This document shows, piece by piece, positions 26,101 to 33,637 of a DNA stretch of 64,000 bases (the stretch's first letter is position 1; each line of letters starts with the position of its first letter). The stretch is from Micavibrio_A sp041655955. GTDB lineage: Bacteria; Pseudomonadota; Alphaproteobacteria; Micavibrionales; Micavibrionaceae. The position numbers were made by a program, and so were the translations under genes. The stretch is from contig JBBAEN010000001.1 of the NCBI GenBank assembly GCA_041655955.1, positions 992,001 to 1,056,000 on the forward strand, in the 5' to 3' direction. The notes below the pieces were generated by a model that was not told where the DNA came from, ran no database searches, and saw only the letters and a list, made by a program, of their open reading frames with translations.

Positions 26101-26873
26101 TCGGCACGGTGCATCGCCTGCAAGGCGCGCAAAAACCGATTATCGTCTTCTCGCCGGTCTATAATGCGGATACGGCGAAAGGCCTGTTCTTTGATCGCAA
26201 GCCCAACATGCTCAATGTCGCCGTTTCACGGGCGCAGGATTCTTTTGTTGTTATTGGCGATATGCGGCTCTTCCGCCGCGGCGACAATGCGCCGTCTTCT
26301 ATTCTCGGCAGAATATTGCTTGCGGACGCGGGTAACGAGCTTTCCGATGTCGGCGGGAATTATCATTTCCCGCAGGAATTATTGGTTCAGGCAGCGCGGA
26401 TATCAACGCTTGAAGGCCATCGCCAGGCGTTGCGTGGCGCTTTGGCCAATATAAAAGCGGGTGAGACCGTGGTCATAGCTTCCCCTTGGATTACAATGAA
26501 AGCCATTGAGGCCGATGGACTTCCTGCTCTTGTTTCTACCGTTGTAAAAGAGCGCGGTGCCAATGTATGGATTATTGTAGACGGTGAACTTTCCCTTCGT
26601 GATCCAAGTCATCGTGCGGCAAATGCCATTGACGAAATGAGAAAAGCGGGAGGGAAAGTTTTCCCTGTCACCAATATGCACAACAAGACTCTGATCATCG
26701 GGAATGCCGAAATCATTGAAGGATCTTTCAATTGGCTGTCGGCAAACAGGCTGGAGAATGAACGCTATGTCCGGCATGATACGTCCTGGCGTATCACAGG
26801 ACATGCAGCGCCTGAGGCCATAGAGGCTGCGAAACAAGAATTTAAAAAGATCGGTGCTAAAATAGACTTCTGA
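23199..26873 (+). CDS. SF1 helicase fused to PLD-type nuclease (Mokosh type II-like, MkoC)
   Basis: 1,224 residues. Seen: Walker A GPPGTGKTTLL near residue 297, a long helical insertion (about 400-650), Walker B LLIMDESGQVS near 748, GDIYQIEPV near 773, LSEHRRCRSEI near 850, TVHRLQGAQ near 971 and NVAVSRAQ near 1005. These are the UPF1/Dna2-like (COG1112) superfamily-1 motifs. The C-terminus (about 1075-1224) has one PLD signature, MHNKTLIIGN...GSFNWLSAN, i.e. H-x-K with downstream Asn/Ser. Known: single-gene Mokosh type II antiphage systems combine exactly these two domains. It lies at the left edge of the defence island and ends base-to-base against the convergent recombinase (TGA|TCA). Confidence 0.75.
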   Translation: MSLPSSIPISNFLHYWRSALADEDLMGLSAKDSPVRMPADTARAGLADKGSVQKIQEKWKSHKAKASPSRKSGDLREDDTESIPVILYMKGLGPEYRHGKTSGDKTPNSIHYTLFVPALLSTDGRISPRDDSLPWIGRNYLFPRLPTDRDDESVPLIGEVEAFDKWLGEKPLEATTWNDLMAWCDGLWDRATGNRVPNGFVALSDICVDIEESDKGTGKEILQLYDALLAEEKVPALFERLCHGKKNPLVVSEGLRQRQMSMPRGTMSAGYGLANSQADAVAAFTGMAKGDLLAVNGPPGTGKTTLLQSIIASEVVARALEGGEPSVIVGVSTNNQAVTNINRSLNEMFDGNSAAEAFPWARRWIPDAQTYGLYLPADSKAKEAQEDGWAIARKEWVRGEKKPQWTGFPEKERESRYLMQAQSMWLAGYRETYGASIETVDAGLDTLRNDLGCIVKNIQGMQEAIERFDEIDQWWRNTAGDMQPAIFVENEKDKVLAAQQKLDECNHYARSLIAVRGNIAGALVPRGFGEWLAKIIPVFRGLATHGQIERLCGLASSDDLIAKLFETEVYNNSTPQSWIMRIKQLLQQTKKDKEDAEKTAESCRKNYEVLEGRLKERSSCLATLQDSYKTLLAQGSSDFNVNTAGYEPVADYPKVVDFDRILDVTYRHKAFQIAMRYWEGRWILEARKLQEAPATDKIHGLGREGMEARFRRWCMLTPCLVSTLHSLPKHFQFWGNNAANYMLEFIDLLIMDESGQVSPHVGAASFSLASRAVVVGDIYQIEPVTKISRGADYGNSRQYGLESLWHDDEPANPHLISEPRDRTPSGSIMRLAQAATFAVSPGTEQEPGIFLSEHRRCRSEIVAYCNELIYAGRLEPLRQIKPGENPPLQPMAWAHVRGDARKRGGSYVNVDEVRAIVGWISDNAAEWRARYKGAALEDIVAIVTPFRMQAQEIEAALARAGLRSGITVGTVHRLQGAQKPIIVFSPVYNADTAKGLFFDRKPNMLNVAVSRAQDSFVVIGDMRLFRRGDNAPSSILGRILLADAGNELSDVGGNYHFPQELLVQAARISTLEGHRQALRGALANIKAGETVVIASPWITMKAIEADGLPALVSTVVKERGANVWIIVDGELSLRDPSHRAANAIDEMRKAGGKVFPVTNMHNKTLIIGNAEIIEGSFNWLSANRLENERYVRHDTSWRITGHAAPEAIEAAKQEFKKIGAKIDF

Positions 26874-28598
26874 TCAAAATCCAAAATATTGCCTCTGCTC
26901 CTGCCACGCATCCGGGAAAGGCCGCATAAGGTCGGCCAAGGTCAGGGATTGTGGCTGTCGCCCTGCAAGAATGGCTTCAATAATATCCGGGGCCAGCTGC
27001 GTCATACGGATGGATTTAGCGATATAGCCGTGGTCGAGTTTTTTGCGTTCGGCTAGTTTCATGACCGTTAAATCCGGATCACGGTCCAGCATGTGCTGGA
27101 AGCCGTGGCCCTGGATGAGGGCCTTGATCATATTGCTTTCGAGTTTCTGCATTTTGGGCGGGGCGATGTCCTGCCCGTCCGGGGTCATGATATAACGCCG
27201 TCCGCCGCGAATTTTGAATTGGATCGGGATGTCGAAGGTAACGGGCGCGGCATGATCGATTTTTGTATTGGCGGGTATGCCGGGGATGATTTCATGCAGC
27301 AGGCTGGCCATGCCAGTCGGATGGAGTGTGATCTGGAGCCTATCTTTGTGGACGACGATTCGCTGGATCAGCAGTTGAATAAGGCGTTGCTGCTCCGCCG
27401 GGAAGAGTTCGTCCCAGAGGGCGTCGAAATCTTCTAGCGCATGGAAAATCTGCTGTTCGGTCAAGCCGCTCTCCTTGTCTTTCAGTGCCTCCATGGCTTT
27501 TACAGCCCATGCAGGGCGCGATAATAGGCGGCGCAGCTGGGCGATGATGGTGGATTCCAGAACTTCACCGGAGACGGATTTTATGGGGCTGGCGGCATAA
27601 TTGTTTTTCACGGCCTGGGTGCTGACGTAATATTTATAGCGACGGCCATTGCCCTTGCAGGCTCCGCAAGTCATGGCGTAGCCGTCCGGATCAAACACGA
27701 GGCCGCGCAGCAGATAAGTCGTTGTCGTTTTGCGAGCGGGCGAAGAATTCGGCGCGCGGGTTTCCATGATATTCCGTACCTGTTCGAACAGGGCGGGATC
27801 GATAATGCCTTTGTGTTCGCCATCATAGATTTTATCTTTATGCCGGATCTTGCCAATATAAATGGGATTTCCGAGGATCTGATAAAGGCCACTTTTCAGG
27901 ATCGGCTGGCCTTCGCGTACACGCCCCGATCCGGATGTCCAGCTTTTGGATTTATACCCTTTCTCCGCGAGGTCATCGATCAGAAGGGTTGCCGATCCAA
28001 GTTCCAGATAACGGCGGAAGATATAGCGGACGATCTCGGCCTCGGCGAGGCTTTCTTCAAGTTTGCGGTTGCGGACATCGTAACCCAGAGGCGGTACGCC
28101 GCCCATCCACATGCCCTTGCGTTTTGAGGCAGCGAATTTATCGCGGATGCGTTCGGTGGTCATTTCGCGTTCGAACTGCGCGAAAGATTGCAGGATGTTG
28201 AGGATCAGGCGGCCCATGGAGGTGTCGGTGTTGAAATGCTGGGTCACGGATACAAACGAGACCTTGTGGCGGTCGAATACCCCCATAATCTTCATGAAAT
28301 CAGCCATAGAGCGTGACAGGCGGTCGATTTTATAAACGACGATCACATCAATCTTCCCGGCCTCGATGTCCTGCATAAGGCGGCGCAGTGCTGGCCGTTC
28401 CATCGACCCGCCGGAAAAGCCACCGTCATCGTAACGATCCGGCAATATGGTCCAGCCTTCATGCGCCTGTGCCCTGATGTGATGCTCGGCGGCTTCGCGC
28501 TGGGCATCGAGCGAATTGAAATCCTGATCCAGGCCTTCATCGGATGATTTGCGCGTATATATAGCGCAGCGTTTTTGTGGCTTTTCTGTTTTCATCAT
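26874..28598 (-). CDS. Large serine site-specific recombinase
   Basis: 574 residues. The N-terminal resolvase domain (about 8-150) has CAIYTRKSSDEGLDQDFNSL with the nucleophile serine, DGGFSGGSMERPALRRLM and VVYKIDRLSRSMADF. It is followed by a recombinase domain (GVPPLGYDVRNRKL, about 185-290), a zinc-ribbon region with CGACKGNGRRYKYY near 345 and a long C-terminal part. Such enzymes integrate and excise islands and need a directionality factor. The start (ATGATG) overlaps the DUF2924 stop by one base (TAATG), so the two are co-expressed. This enzyme is the best candidate mover of the surrounding island. Confidence 0.92.
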   Translation of the reverse strand: MMKTEKPQKRCAIYTRKSSDEGLDQDFNSLDAQREAAEHHIRAQAHEGWTILPDRYDDGGFSGGSMERPALRRLMQDIEAGKIDVIVVYKIDRLSRSMADFMKIMGVFDRHKVSFVSVTQHFNTDTSMGRLILNILQSFAQFEREMTTERIRDKFAASKRKGMWMGGVPPLGYDVRNRKLEESLAEAEIVRYIFRRYLELGSATLLIDDLAEKGYKSKSWTSGSGRVREGQPILKSGLYQILGNPIYIGKIRHKDKIYDGEHKGIIDPALFEQVRNIMETRAPNSSPARKTTTTYLLRGLVFDPDGYAMTCGACKGNGRRYKYYVSTQAVKNNYAASPIKSVSGEVLESTIIAQLRRLLSRPAWAVKAMEALKDKESGLTEQQIFHALEDFDALWDELFPAEQQRLIQLLIQRIVVHKDRLQITLHPTGMASLLHEIIPGIPANTKIDHAAPVTFDIPIQFKIRGGRRYIMTPDGQDIAPPKMQKLESNMIKALIQGHGFQHMLDRDPDLTVMKLAERKKLDHGYIAKSIRMTQLAPDIIEAILAGRQPQSLTLADLMRPFPDAWQEQRQYFGF

Positions 28599-29017
28599 TA
28601 CCTCTTAAGGCCGAAAAAGAGCGGGCCGGACCATTGCGTTCCGGTAATGGCGCGGGCGATGACAGACAGGCTGGAATAGCGGCGTCCTTGATATTCAAAA
28701 CCGCCGTCAAGAACCGTCACGCGGTGTTCGATGCCCTGGTATTCCCGCACGAGGACGGTACTAGGCGGCGGGCCTAAATTATCTTTCTGGCGAGTGCCTG
28801 CCTCCATCTGGCGGCGCATCTGGGTGATCTGGGCTTTGATCTCGGCAGGCAGGCCGCCATAGGCGATTTCCTGTATGCGGTATGCCAGTCGCCTTTCGAT
28901 ATTGGCGCGGTTGAATTTCGGCGGCTCTGTTTTATAGAGGTCGCGCCATGTTGCCTTCAGCGTGGCGATATCCATGCTGGCCAGCGCCGTGATTTGTTTA
29001 AGAACCGTATCGCTCAT
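28598..29017 (-). CDS. DUF2924 family protein
   Basis: 139 residues from ATG 29017, which has AGGAGA at good spacing; a longer in-frame start at 29053 is weaker. Seen: a helical N-terminal part (LKQITALASMDIATLKATWRDLYKTEPP, NRANIERRLAYRIQEIAYGGL) and a C-terminal strand part LVREYQGIEHRVTVLDGGFEYQGRRYSSLSVIARAITGTQWSGPLFFGL. That end is typical of DUF2924. Members are usually next to serine recombinases in alphaproteobacterial islands, as here, and are probably recombination accessory proteins. The role is inferred from linkage. Confidence 0.85.
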   Translation of the reverse strand: MSDTVLKQITALASMDIATLKATWRDLYKTEPPKFNRANIERRLAYRIQEIAYGGLPAEIKAQITQMRRQMEAGTRQKDNLGPPPSTVLVREYQGIEHRVTVLDGGFEYQGRRYSSLSVIARAITGTQWSGPLFFGLKR

Positions 29018-29092
29018 AAAATGATCTCCTTTCTTATCAATCGTTCGTGTCATGCATGCTTCGGTTGGCGGGGAAGTCGAGTGAATTTTTCT

Positions 29093-31243
29093 CTATTCCT
29101 GCAGGATGTTTGACGTATCGCCGGGATCGGGTGGATAGACCCATATTTCGGGGTTTTCGACCTGTTTTACGATACCTGTTCCCTGTTCGACGAAATGGGT
29201 GGGCGGGACAGGAATGCTGGTCTGGGTAATTTCGCCTGTTTCTTCATCAGTTTTCTGCTGCCAGATCTCCATACCCTCAACACACAGAAATCCGTACTTG
29301 CTGCGCTGGGCATTAGCTTCTGTAAGCGGATGTTTGCCTTTAAAAGATTTTATATACCCGCGTGTCATAGCCGTCTTGATACGGCGCTGGATTGTGCTTT
29401 GGCTGCCGAGACCATCGACATCCTCATATTTCTGGCTGAACTGCTCCATCGTATAAAGCATGCCTTCAAGAGCATCTTCATACAGGCGGCGGATGACCTG
29501 ATCCTGGGCGCGGAGACGTTCGGCGCGCAGCTTTTCGTTATAATTCTCACGGACAATCGGTCGTTTATTCCGGTCCAGTTCAATCCATTTCCCATCCTGC
29601 TTGTCTATGAGCATGGCCGGGATGCCGGGGCCGTTGCGGAGTTCAAAAACGAGGCATCGTTCCGACTTGTCATCCTGCGGGCGAAAGATGACCATACCGC
29701 TGGTGTAATAGCCGCGCAACGCGCTGGCGCCGCTCAAGGTCTGGAAGGGATCCTCGCCGCCGCCTTTCATCGCCTTGCGCGTATGGTGGATGAGGATGAT
29801 CCCGGCATCGGGATTGGTTTCAAGCCGCAACCGCTCAACGCGTTCCCGCAAAAAGAACATCATCGCGTTGTTATCATTCTCACCCAGGCCGCTGTCATTC
29901 GGGCCGCCGTCAAACACGTTGCGGATCGGGTCTATAACGATCACATCGGGCGGCGCATCCAGAAAACTTTCCGCGATGATGTCTTTGACGGCAGCGACAC
30001 CGTCTTCATTAAGCAGCAACCTCATCTGCGGCGTGATGAACAGATTGTTACAAGCCTTCTCGATAATATCCTCAGAAAGATCCATCAAGCGCAGCCGCTC
30101 CGACAGATAGGGTTTCTGGATTTCGGCCTGTAAATACAAAATCCGTAGAGGTCGAGGCGACTCGAACCCAAGAAATGGAACTCCGGCGGCCATGCGAACC
30201 AGAAAAGACAGAACTAAATCACTTTTCCCCACCTTCGGCGCCCCCGCGATCACCAGCATGCCGCCAGGTGTCAAAAGCCGTTTTGAGATCAGGTCATCCG
30301 GCATGGGATCCGGGTCGTTTAGCAGGCTGCCGAGGGAATAAGCTTTATATGGGGATTTTCGCTCCGAAGGCTGATTAACAGGGCCAGAGCTCCCCTTCAG
30401 GAAGGCTGCTATATCCATGCCTTCCGCGACAGCATCGGCAGCATCCCATTTGAGCGGCTTGTCAGGCGGTGGTTGGAGAATGTTGATGGAGGCGGCTCCC
30501 ACATGTTCCAGGGCTTTTCTCATGGCCTCGGCATATTTCTCTCCAGCAGGATCATTATCCGGCCAGATCGTCACATGCTTTCCAGCCATTGGGGTTAAAT
30601 CCGTCTTGCTCGGCGACATGTTTGCGCCGCCCATGGTTGTCGTGGCATAGATGCCCATATCGATCAGGGCCTGAGCGCATTTTTCACCTTCGACAAAAAC
30701 AAGATATTCACTGCTGGCGATGCCCGGAAGATTATAGAGGGGGCGGATGGACGGCATTCGCCATTTCTTTGCTTTGACATCCCACGGCCTGAATTCTTTG
30801 CTGCCATTGGCCTTGTCATACCTGTGCATGGTGACGATGGGCTTACCCTCTATATCGCAATAGTGCCACCGGCCTGTCTCTATTGAAATTTTTGATGGCT
30901 TGTGCGTTGGTGCTGACCGCATTCCGATATAGTTTTGTATTGATTCCAGAACCTTTTTGAATTCTGTACAACAATCAAAATTGTGACGGGCGGCCCAGAG
31001 GCTGAAGATATCGCCGCTTTCTCCCGTGGCAAAATCATGCCAGAGACCCGCCTTATCCCCGTGCAGACTAATTTTCAGACTCTGCCCTGGCCTTCCACTT
31101 ATATTGCCAATTTCATAATTATCGCCTTTTATACGTCCCGCTGGGAAGAGATAGCGCAAGATGTCCAGCAGGTGCACGAGCATCTCTGTCTTTATCTCCT
31201 CCCGCGAAGGGGTGTCGGTGCATATATTAAAATCAAGGGTCAT
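29093..31243 (-). CDS. TOPRIM primase fused to RepA-type ATPase
   Basis: 716 residues. An N-terminal region (about 1-110) resembles a primase zinc/lid part (GRPGQSLKISLHGDKAGLWHDFATGESGDIF). A TOPRIM domain follows with EYLVFVEGEKCAQAL near 180 and VTIWPDNDPAGEKYA near 225, holding the Glu and Asp-x-Asp metal ligands. A RecA-like ATPase comes next with Walker A IAGAPKVGKSDLVL near 345, Walker B DVIVIDPIRNVFDG near 430 and ILIHHTRK near 485. The arrangement is that of plasmid or island replication primase-helicases. With the AlpA-like gene upstream and the recombinase downstream it forms a mobility module. Confidence 0.85.
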   Translation of the reverse strand: MTLDFNICTDTPSREEIKTEMLVHLLDILRYLFPAGRIKGDNYEIGNISGRPGQSLKISLHGDKAGLWHDFATGESGDIFSLWAARHNFDCCTEFKKVLESIQNYIGMRSAPTHKPSKISIETGRWHYCDIEGKPIVTMHRYDKANGSKEFRPWDVKAKKWRMPSIRPLYNLPGIASSEYLVFVEGEKCAQALIDMGIYATTTMGGANMSPSKTDLTPMAGKHVTIWPDNDPAGEKYAEAMRKALEHVGAASINILQPPPDKPLKWDAADAVAEGMDIAAFLKGSSGPVNQPSERKSPYKAYSLGSLLNDPDPMPDDLISKRLLTPGGMLVIAGAPKVGKSDLVLSFLVRMAAGVPFLGFESPRPLRILYLQAEIQKPYLSERLRLMDLSEDIIEKACNNLFITPQMRLLLNEDGVAAVKDIIAESFLDAPPDVIVIDPIRNVFDGGPNDSGLGENDNNAMMFFLRERVERLRLETNPDAGIILIHHTRKAMKGGGEDPFQTLSGASALRGYYTSGMVIFRPQDDKSERCLVFELRNGPGIPAMLIDKQDGKWIELDRNKRPIVRENYNEKLRAERLRAQDQVIRRLYEDALEGMLYTMEQFSQKYEDVDGLGSQSTIQRRIKTAMTRGYIKSFKGKHPLTEANAQRSKYGFLCVEGMEIWQQKTDEETGEITQTSIPVPPTHFVEQGTGIVKQVENPEIWVYPPDPGDTSNILQE

Positions 31244-31274
31244 GGCTATCGCACTGGCAATGAAAAGGTGGGAA

Positions 31275-31478
31275 TTACAAACCGGCCTGCTGGGCGGTGC
31301 AGTTAAAGCTGCGTTCCTTTTCCCAAGTTTCGATGTCCGCCAGGCGATAGATTACGCGCCCGCCGATCTTGTGATAATCCGGCCCCGTGCCCAGCCAGCG
31401 CCAGCGTTCCAGCGTGCGCGGCGATATTTTCCAGCGTTCGGATAATTCTTTTTGATTGATAAAGGTCTTGTCGGTCAT
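31275..31478 (-). CDS. AlpA-like helix-turn-helix protein
   Basis: 67 residues: FINQKELSERWKISPRTLERWRWLGTGPDYHKIGGRVIYRLADIETWEKER is a complete winged MerR/excisionase-type (HTH_17) domain. Such proteins act as excisionases or activators of integration genes. It sits 31 bp before the primase-ATPase gene on the same strand and probably regulates or helps the nearby recombinase. A good ribosome site (GAGGAG) lies upstream of ATG 31478. Confidence 0.85.
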   Translation of the reverse strand: MTDKTFINQKELSERWKISPRTLERWRWLGTGPDYHKIGGRVIYRLADIETWEKERSFNCTAQQAGL

Positions 31479-31630
31479 TTGGGGGTTCTCCTCATCTCTG
31501 TTGGATAATTCGCACTTTAATGCGCTGAGTGAGAAGAGAATGACTCTGTTTCAAAAATGTGAGAATGAGGTAAAAATAATTGAACCGGTCCAAATTTTTT
31601 GAACCGGTTTTATAAATTGTTTCTGTTCTT

Positions 31631-32209
31631 TTATGCTTTCTTTTTTTGCCGTTCTTCCTGCTCTAGAACGACAAGGCCAATCTGTATTTTCAGGTCCAGG
31701 GCTTTTTGAATTTTTCTTTTAGTGAATTCTTTGGCTTTGTGAAAGGCCTGATAGGTTTCTTCATATTGCTTATGCCTGGGAAACGGTTTCTTTGTTTTAT
31801 CTTCGAGAAGATGGATAACAAACAATGCATCCTGTACAAACTCATGATTTTCTAAGCATGAAGCATCTGACTTCAGACCATATTCATCGCGCACACGATA
31901 ATAGCCACGTTTGATGCTCGACATTGAAGTGCCGTCCCAGTCGCCCATGGCCTTGGAAAGCTGATTAATATTGGCGCCATGCCCCATAAGTAAGGCCACA
32001 AATAGCCCAAGATTCCATGCTTCTATTCTGGTCCTAGCCTTAGGGCCTAGGTTTTGCAAGAAACCGCGATAGATCCAGCCTACGTTTCTGCCTGTGGCAT
32101 AGTTATAGGTATCAATAACAATTTTAAGGCCGCCGATCAGTGCATGCACGTCAGCCGGATCATTTTCAAACTTCTGTTTGTATTCGCTAAGGTCGCGGCG
32201 CTTTTTCAA
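31631..32209 (-). CDS. Hypothetical protein of the mobility module
   Basis: 192 residues, basic (rich in Lys/Arg at both ends), soluble, mostly helical. Visible features are a Tyr/Gly-rich stretch (DTYNYATGRNVGWIYRGFLQNLG), GDWDGTSMSSIKRGYYRVRDEYG and a Lys-rich C-terminal helix. I recognise no family. A DNA-binding or structural role would suit the charge and the neighbours, but that is a guess. Confidence 0.6.
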   Translation of the reverse strand: MKKRRDLSEYKQKFENDPADVHALIGGLKIVIDTYNYATGRNVGWIYRGFLQNLGPKARTRIEAWNLGLFVALLMGHGANINQLSKAMGDWDGTSMSSIKRGYYRVRDEYGLKSDASCLENHEFVQDALFVIHLLEDKTKKPFPRHKQYEETYQAFHKAKEFTKRKIQKALDLKIQIGLVVLEQEERQKKKA

Positions 32210-32644
32210 TCGTATCTCGTTCTTTTTCGCACAAATACGACGAAGTTACGAAACAGAAATAACGCCCGCAAGAATGGTTTTTGATACATACAATGAGATG
32301 TGATAAACGCAGATCTGCGGCCAGCAAGTCAGATCTGCAAAAGGGCGGAAATTTATAGAAGCAGGATCAATGCCTTAGCGCAGATCCAGATTTTTTGACA
32401 ATCTGGCGTGACAGACTGCCGATCTGGATAAAAGCCATTGTATTCATTTATCTTTTGTCGCTTTTCCAGATATTACTCTCTCCCCCTTCCTAAAGGAAGG
32501 GATGCGGGGATATGGATCCCCGCATCCCCTTTGCCTTTCGGCGCGGTTCTGTCCAGCTGCGAAAGCAATGAAATGATCATTCATTCCCGTCGACTCCCGG
32601 TCGTTTCCAAGCGTTCATGTCCTTGTAACAAAGGAGCCAGCGCG
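32210..32644. other. Intergenic region with repeated AGATCTG motifs
   Basis: About 435 bp without a convincing gene. It has GCAGATCTGC (32309-32318, palindromic), TCAGATCTGC close after it, then CAGATCCAGAT and CCGATCTGGAT, and an inverted CCAGAT...ATCTGG. The clustering next to a primase-helicase gene could mark a replication or binding region. Two mutually exclusive hairpins follow at 32484-32528. Confidence 0.4.
32499..32528. promoter_or_regulatory. Strong 13-bp hairpin upstream of a small gene
   Basis: GGGATGCGGGGAT-atgg-ATCCCCGCATCCC, perfect. Its first GGG is also the 3' arm of an upstream hairpin CCCTTCC-taaa-GGAAGGG (32484-32501), so the two cannot form together. It lies about 120 bp before the start at 32645 and has no T-run. 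It could be a leader switch or a mobile repeat; function inferred only from shape. Confidence 0.4.
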
Positions 32645-32929
32645 ATGGGAACATGGGCTATACCGCATACGATAAAGAAGGCGCAACGCCTTGAGGCGCT
32701 GATGAAGGCGGAACTCCCGCGCACCCGAGCGGAGCAGGATCTCTACAATATCCTGGGCGATGACAGGCTTTATGACAGCTTTAACGAATACGGCCCTGAG
32801 GATGATGTCCGCTTCCTCATTGCGCACCGCCTGAGCGAGATTCTTGACCTTTCGGCTGATACGACCACGCCGGGCTGGGACGATGCTGCCCGTACACTCT
32901 GCCGCGCAATCATAATCCCGCACATTTAA
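32645..32929 (+). CDS. Small hypothetical protein
   Basis: 94 residues from ATG 32645, chosen because AAGGAG stands 9 nt upstream; longer in-frame starts lead into non-coding-like sequence. Seen: THTIKKAQRLEALMKAELPRTRAEQDLYNILGDDRLYDSF followed by an acidic helical end (DVRFLIAHRLSEILDLS). Soluble and acidic, with no known motif. A strong terminator follows 18 bp after the stop, so it is a single-gene unit. Confidence 0.6.
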   Translation: MGTWAIPHTIKKAQRLEALMKAELPRTRAEQDLYNILGDDRLYDSFNEYGPEDDVRFLIAHRLSEILDLSADTTTPGWDDAARTLCRAIIIPHI

Positions 32930-32946
32930 CGCAGGATCGCCCCACG

Positions 32947-32974
32947 CAGCCGCCGGACAATCGGCGGCTGTTTT
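32947..32974 (+). terminator. Rho-independent terminator
   Basis: CAGCCGCCG-gacaat-CGGCGGCTG-TTTT: 9-bp perfect GC-rich stem with T-run, directly after the small gene ending at 32929. Confidence 0.85.
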
Positions 32975-33259
32975 GCTTCGTCGGTCCGTATGCCGCGCCG
33001 GCGCGCCTCCCTGTGCCAAAAAAGGTACTGTCCGGCGCAACCGCATAGGGGCGGCTGACTTTCGATTGATTTCTAGCGCCAGCCCGTGAAACTTGGTTGA
33101 CAGGATTACTGTGATATTGCTGATTTTATTAAGATTATCTGTCAACTAGGCGCGGTCTGATTGACATTACGGGCAAACAAAACGGGCCAGAAAAATACGC
33201 AAGCGCATCATCCCCGCCAGCAGTATTTGTACTTTGCCAGATGGGGAACGTTTTATTGC
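32975..33259. other. Intergenic region, no gene seen
   Basis: About 285 bp. The only structure is a spaced inverted repeat TTGACAG ... CTGTCAA (about 33098-33145). It may be a regulatory site or promoter element. No supported reading frame. Confidence 0.35.
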
Positions 33260-33541
33260 TCAGAAATCGTCAAGTATTGAGCGGCACAAATCAAAAATGT
33301 CGTGCCACGGCACAATGGTGATATCGATAAGGCCCTTGTCGCGTTGCCAGTCTTTAACGGGCGTAAAGATCACCCCATCAATACTGGCACCAATTATTGT
33401 TCCTAAGGTCGTATTCTTCTGTTCCGTATAACGTTGCACGGCAATGCCAACCTGTTCCCACGACAGGCCGTATTCCGCCAGAAACGCATTCCCAGCATCG
33501 CTGTCGGGTGTATAGACCTGATATATCGGAATCTCTGCCAT
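33260..33541 (-). CDS. Small hypothetical protein
   Basis: 93 residues from ATG 33541: MAEIPIYQVYTPDSDAGNAF, then WEQVGIAVQRYTEQKNTTLGTIIGASIDGVIFTPVKDW and a C-terminal ITIVPWHDIFDLCRSILDDF. It looks like a compact alpha/beta protein without signal or membrane segment. Family unknown. It is divergent from the nuclease pseudogene at 33638. Confidence 0.5.
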   Translation of the reverse strand: MAEIPIYQVYTPDSDAGNAFLAEYGLSWEQVGIAVQRYTEQKNTTLGTIIGASIDGVIFTPVKDWQRDKGLIDITIVPWHDIFDLCRSILDDF

Positions 33542-33637
33542 GCTTGGCATGAAGGCGTGAATTGCCGGAAGAAGCCAGGAAATAAGCTGATTATTTCATT
33601 GCTTTCGATAGGGCTTATAATCCTTTATTGTTTGATT

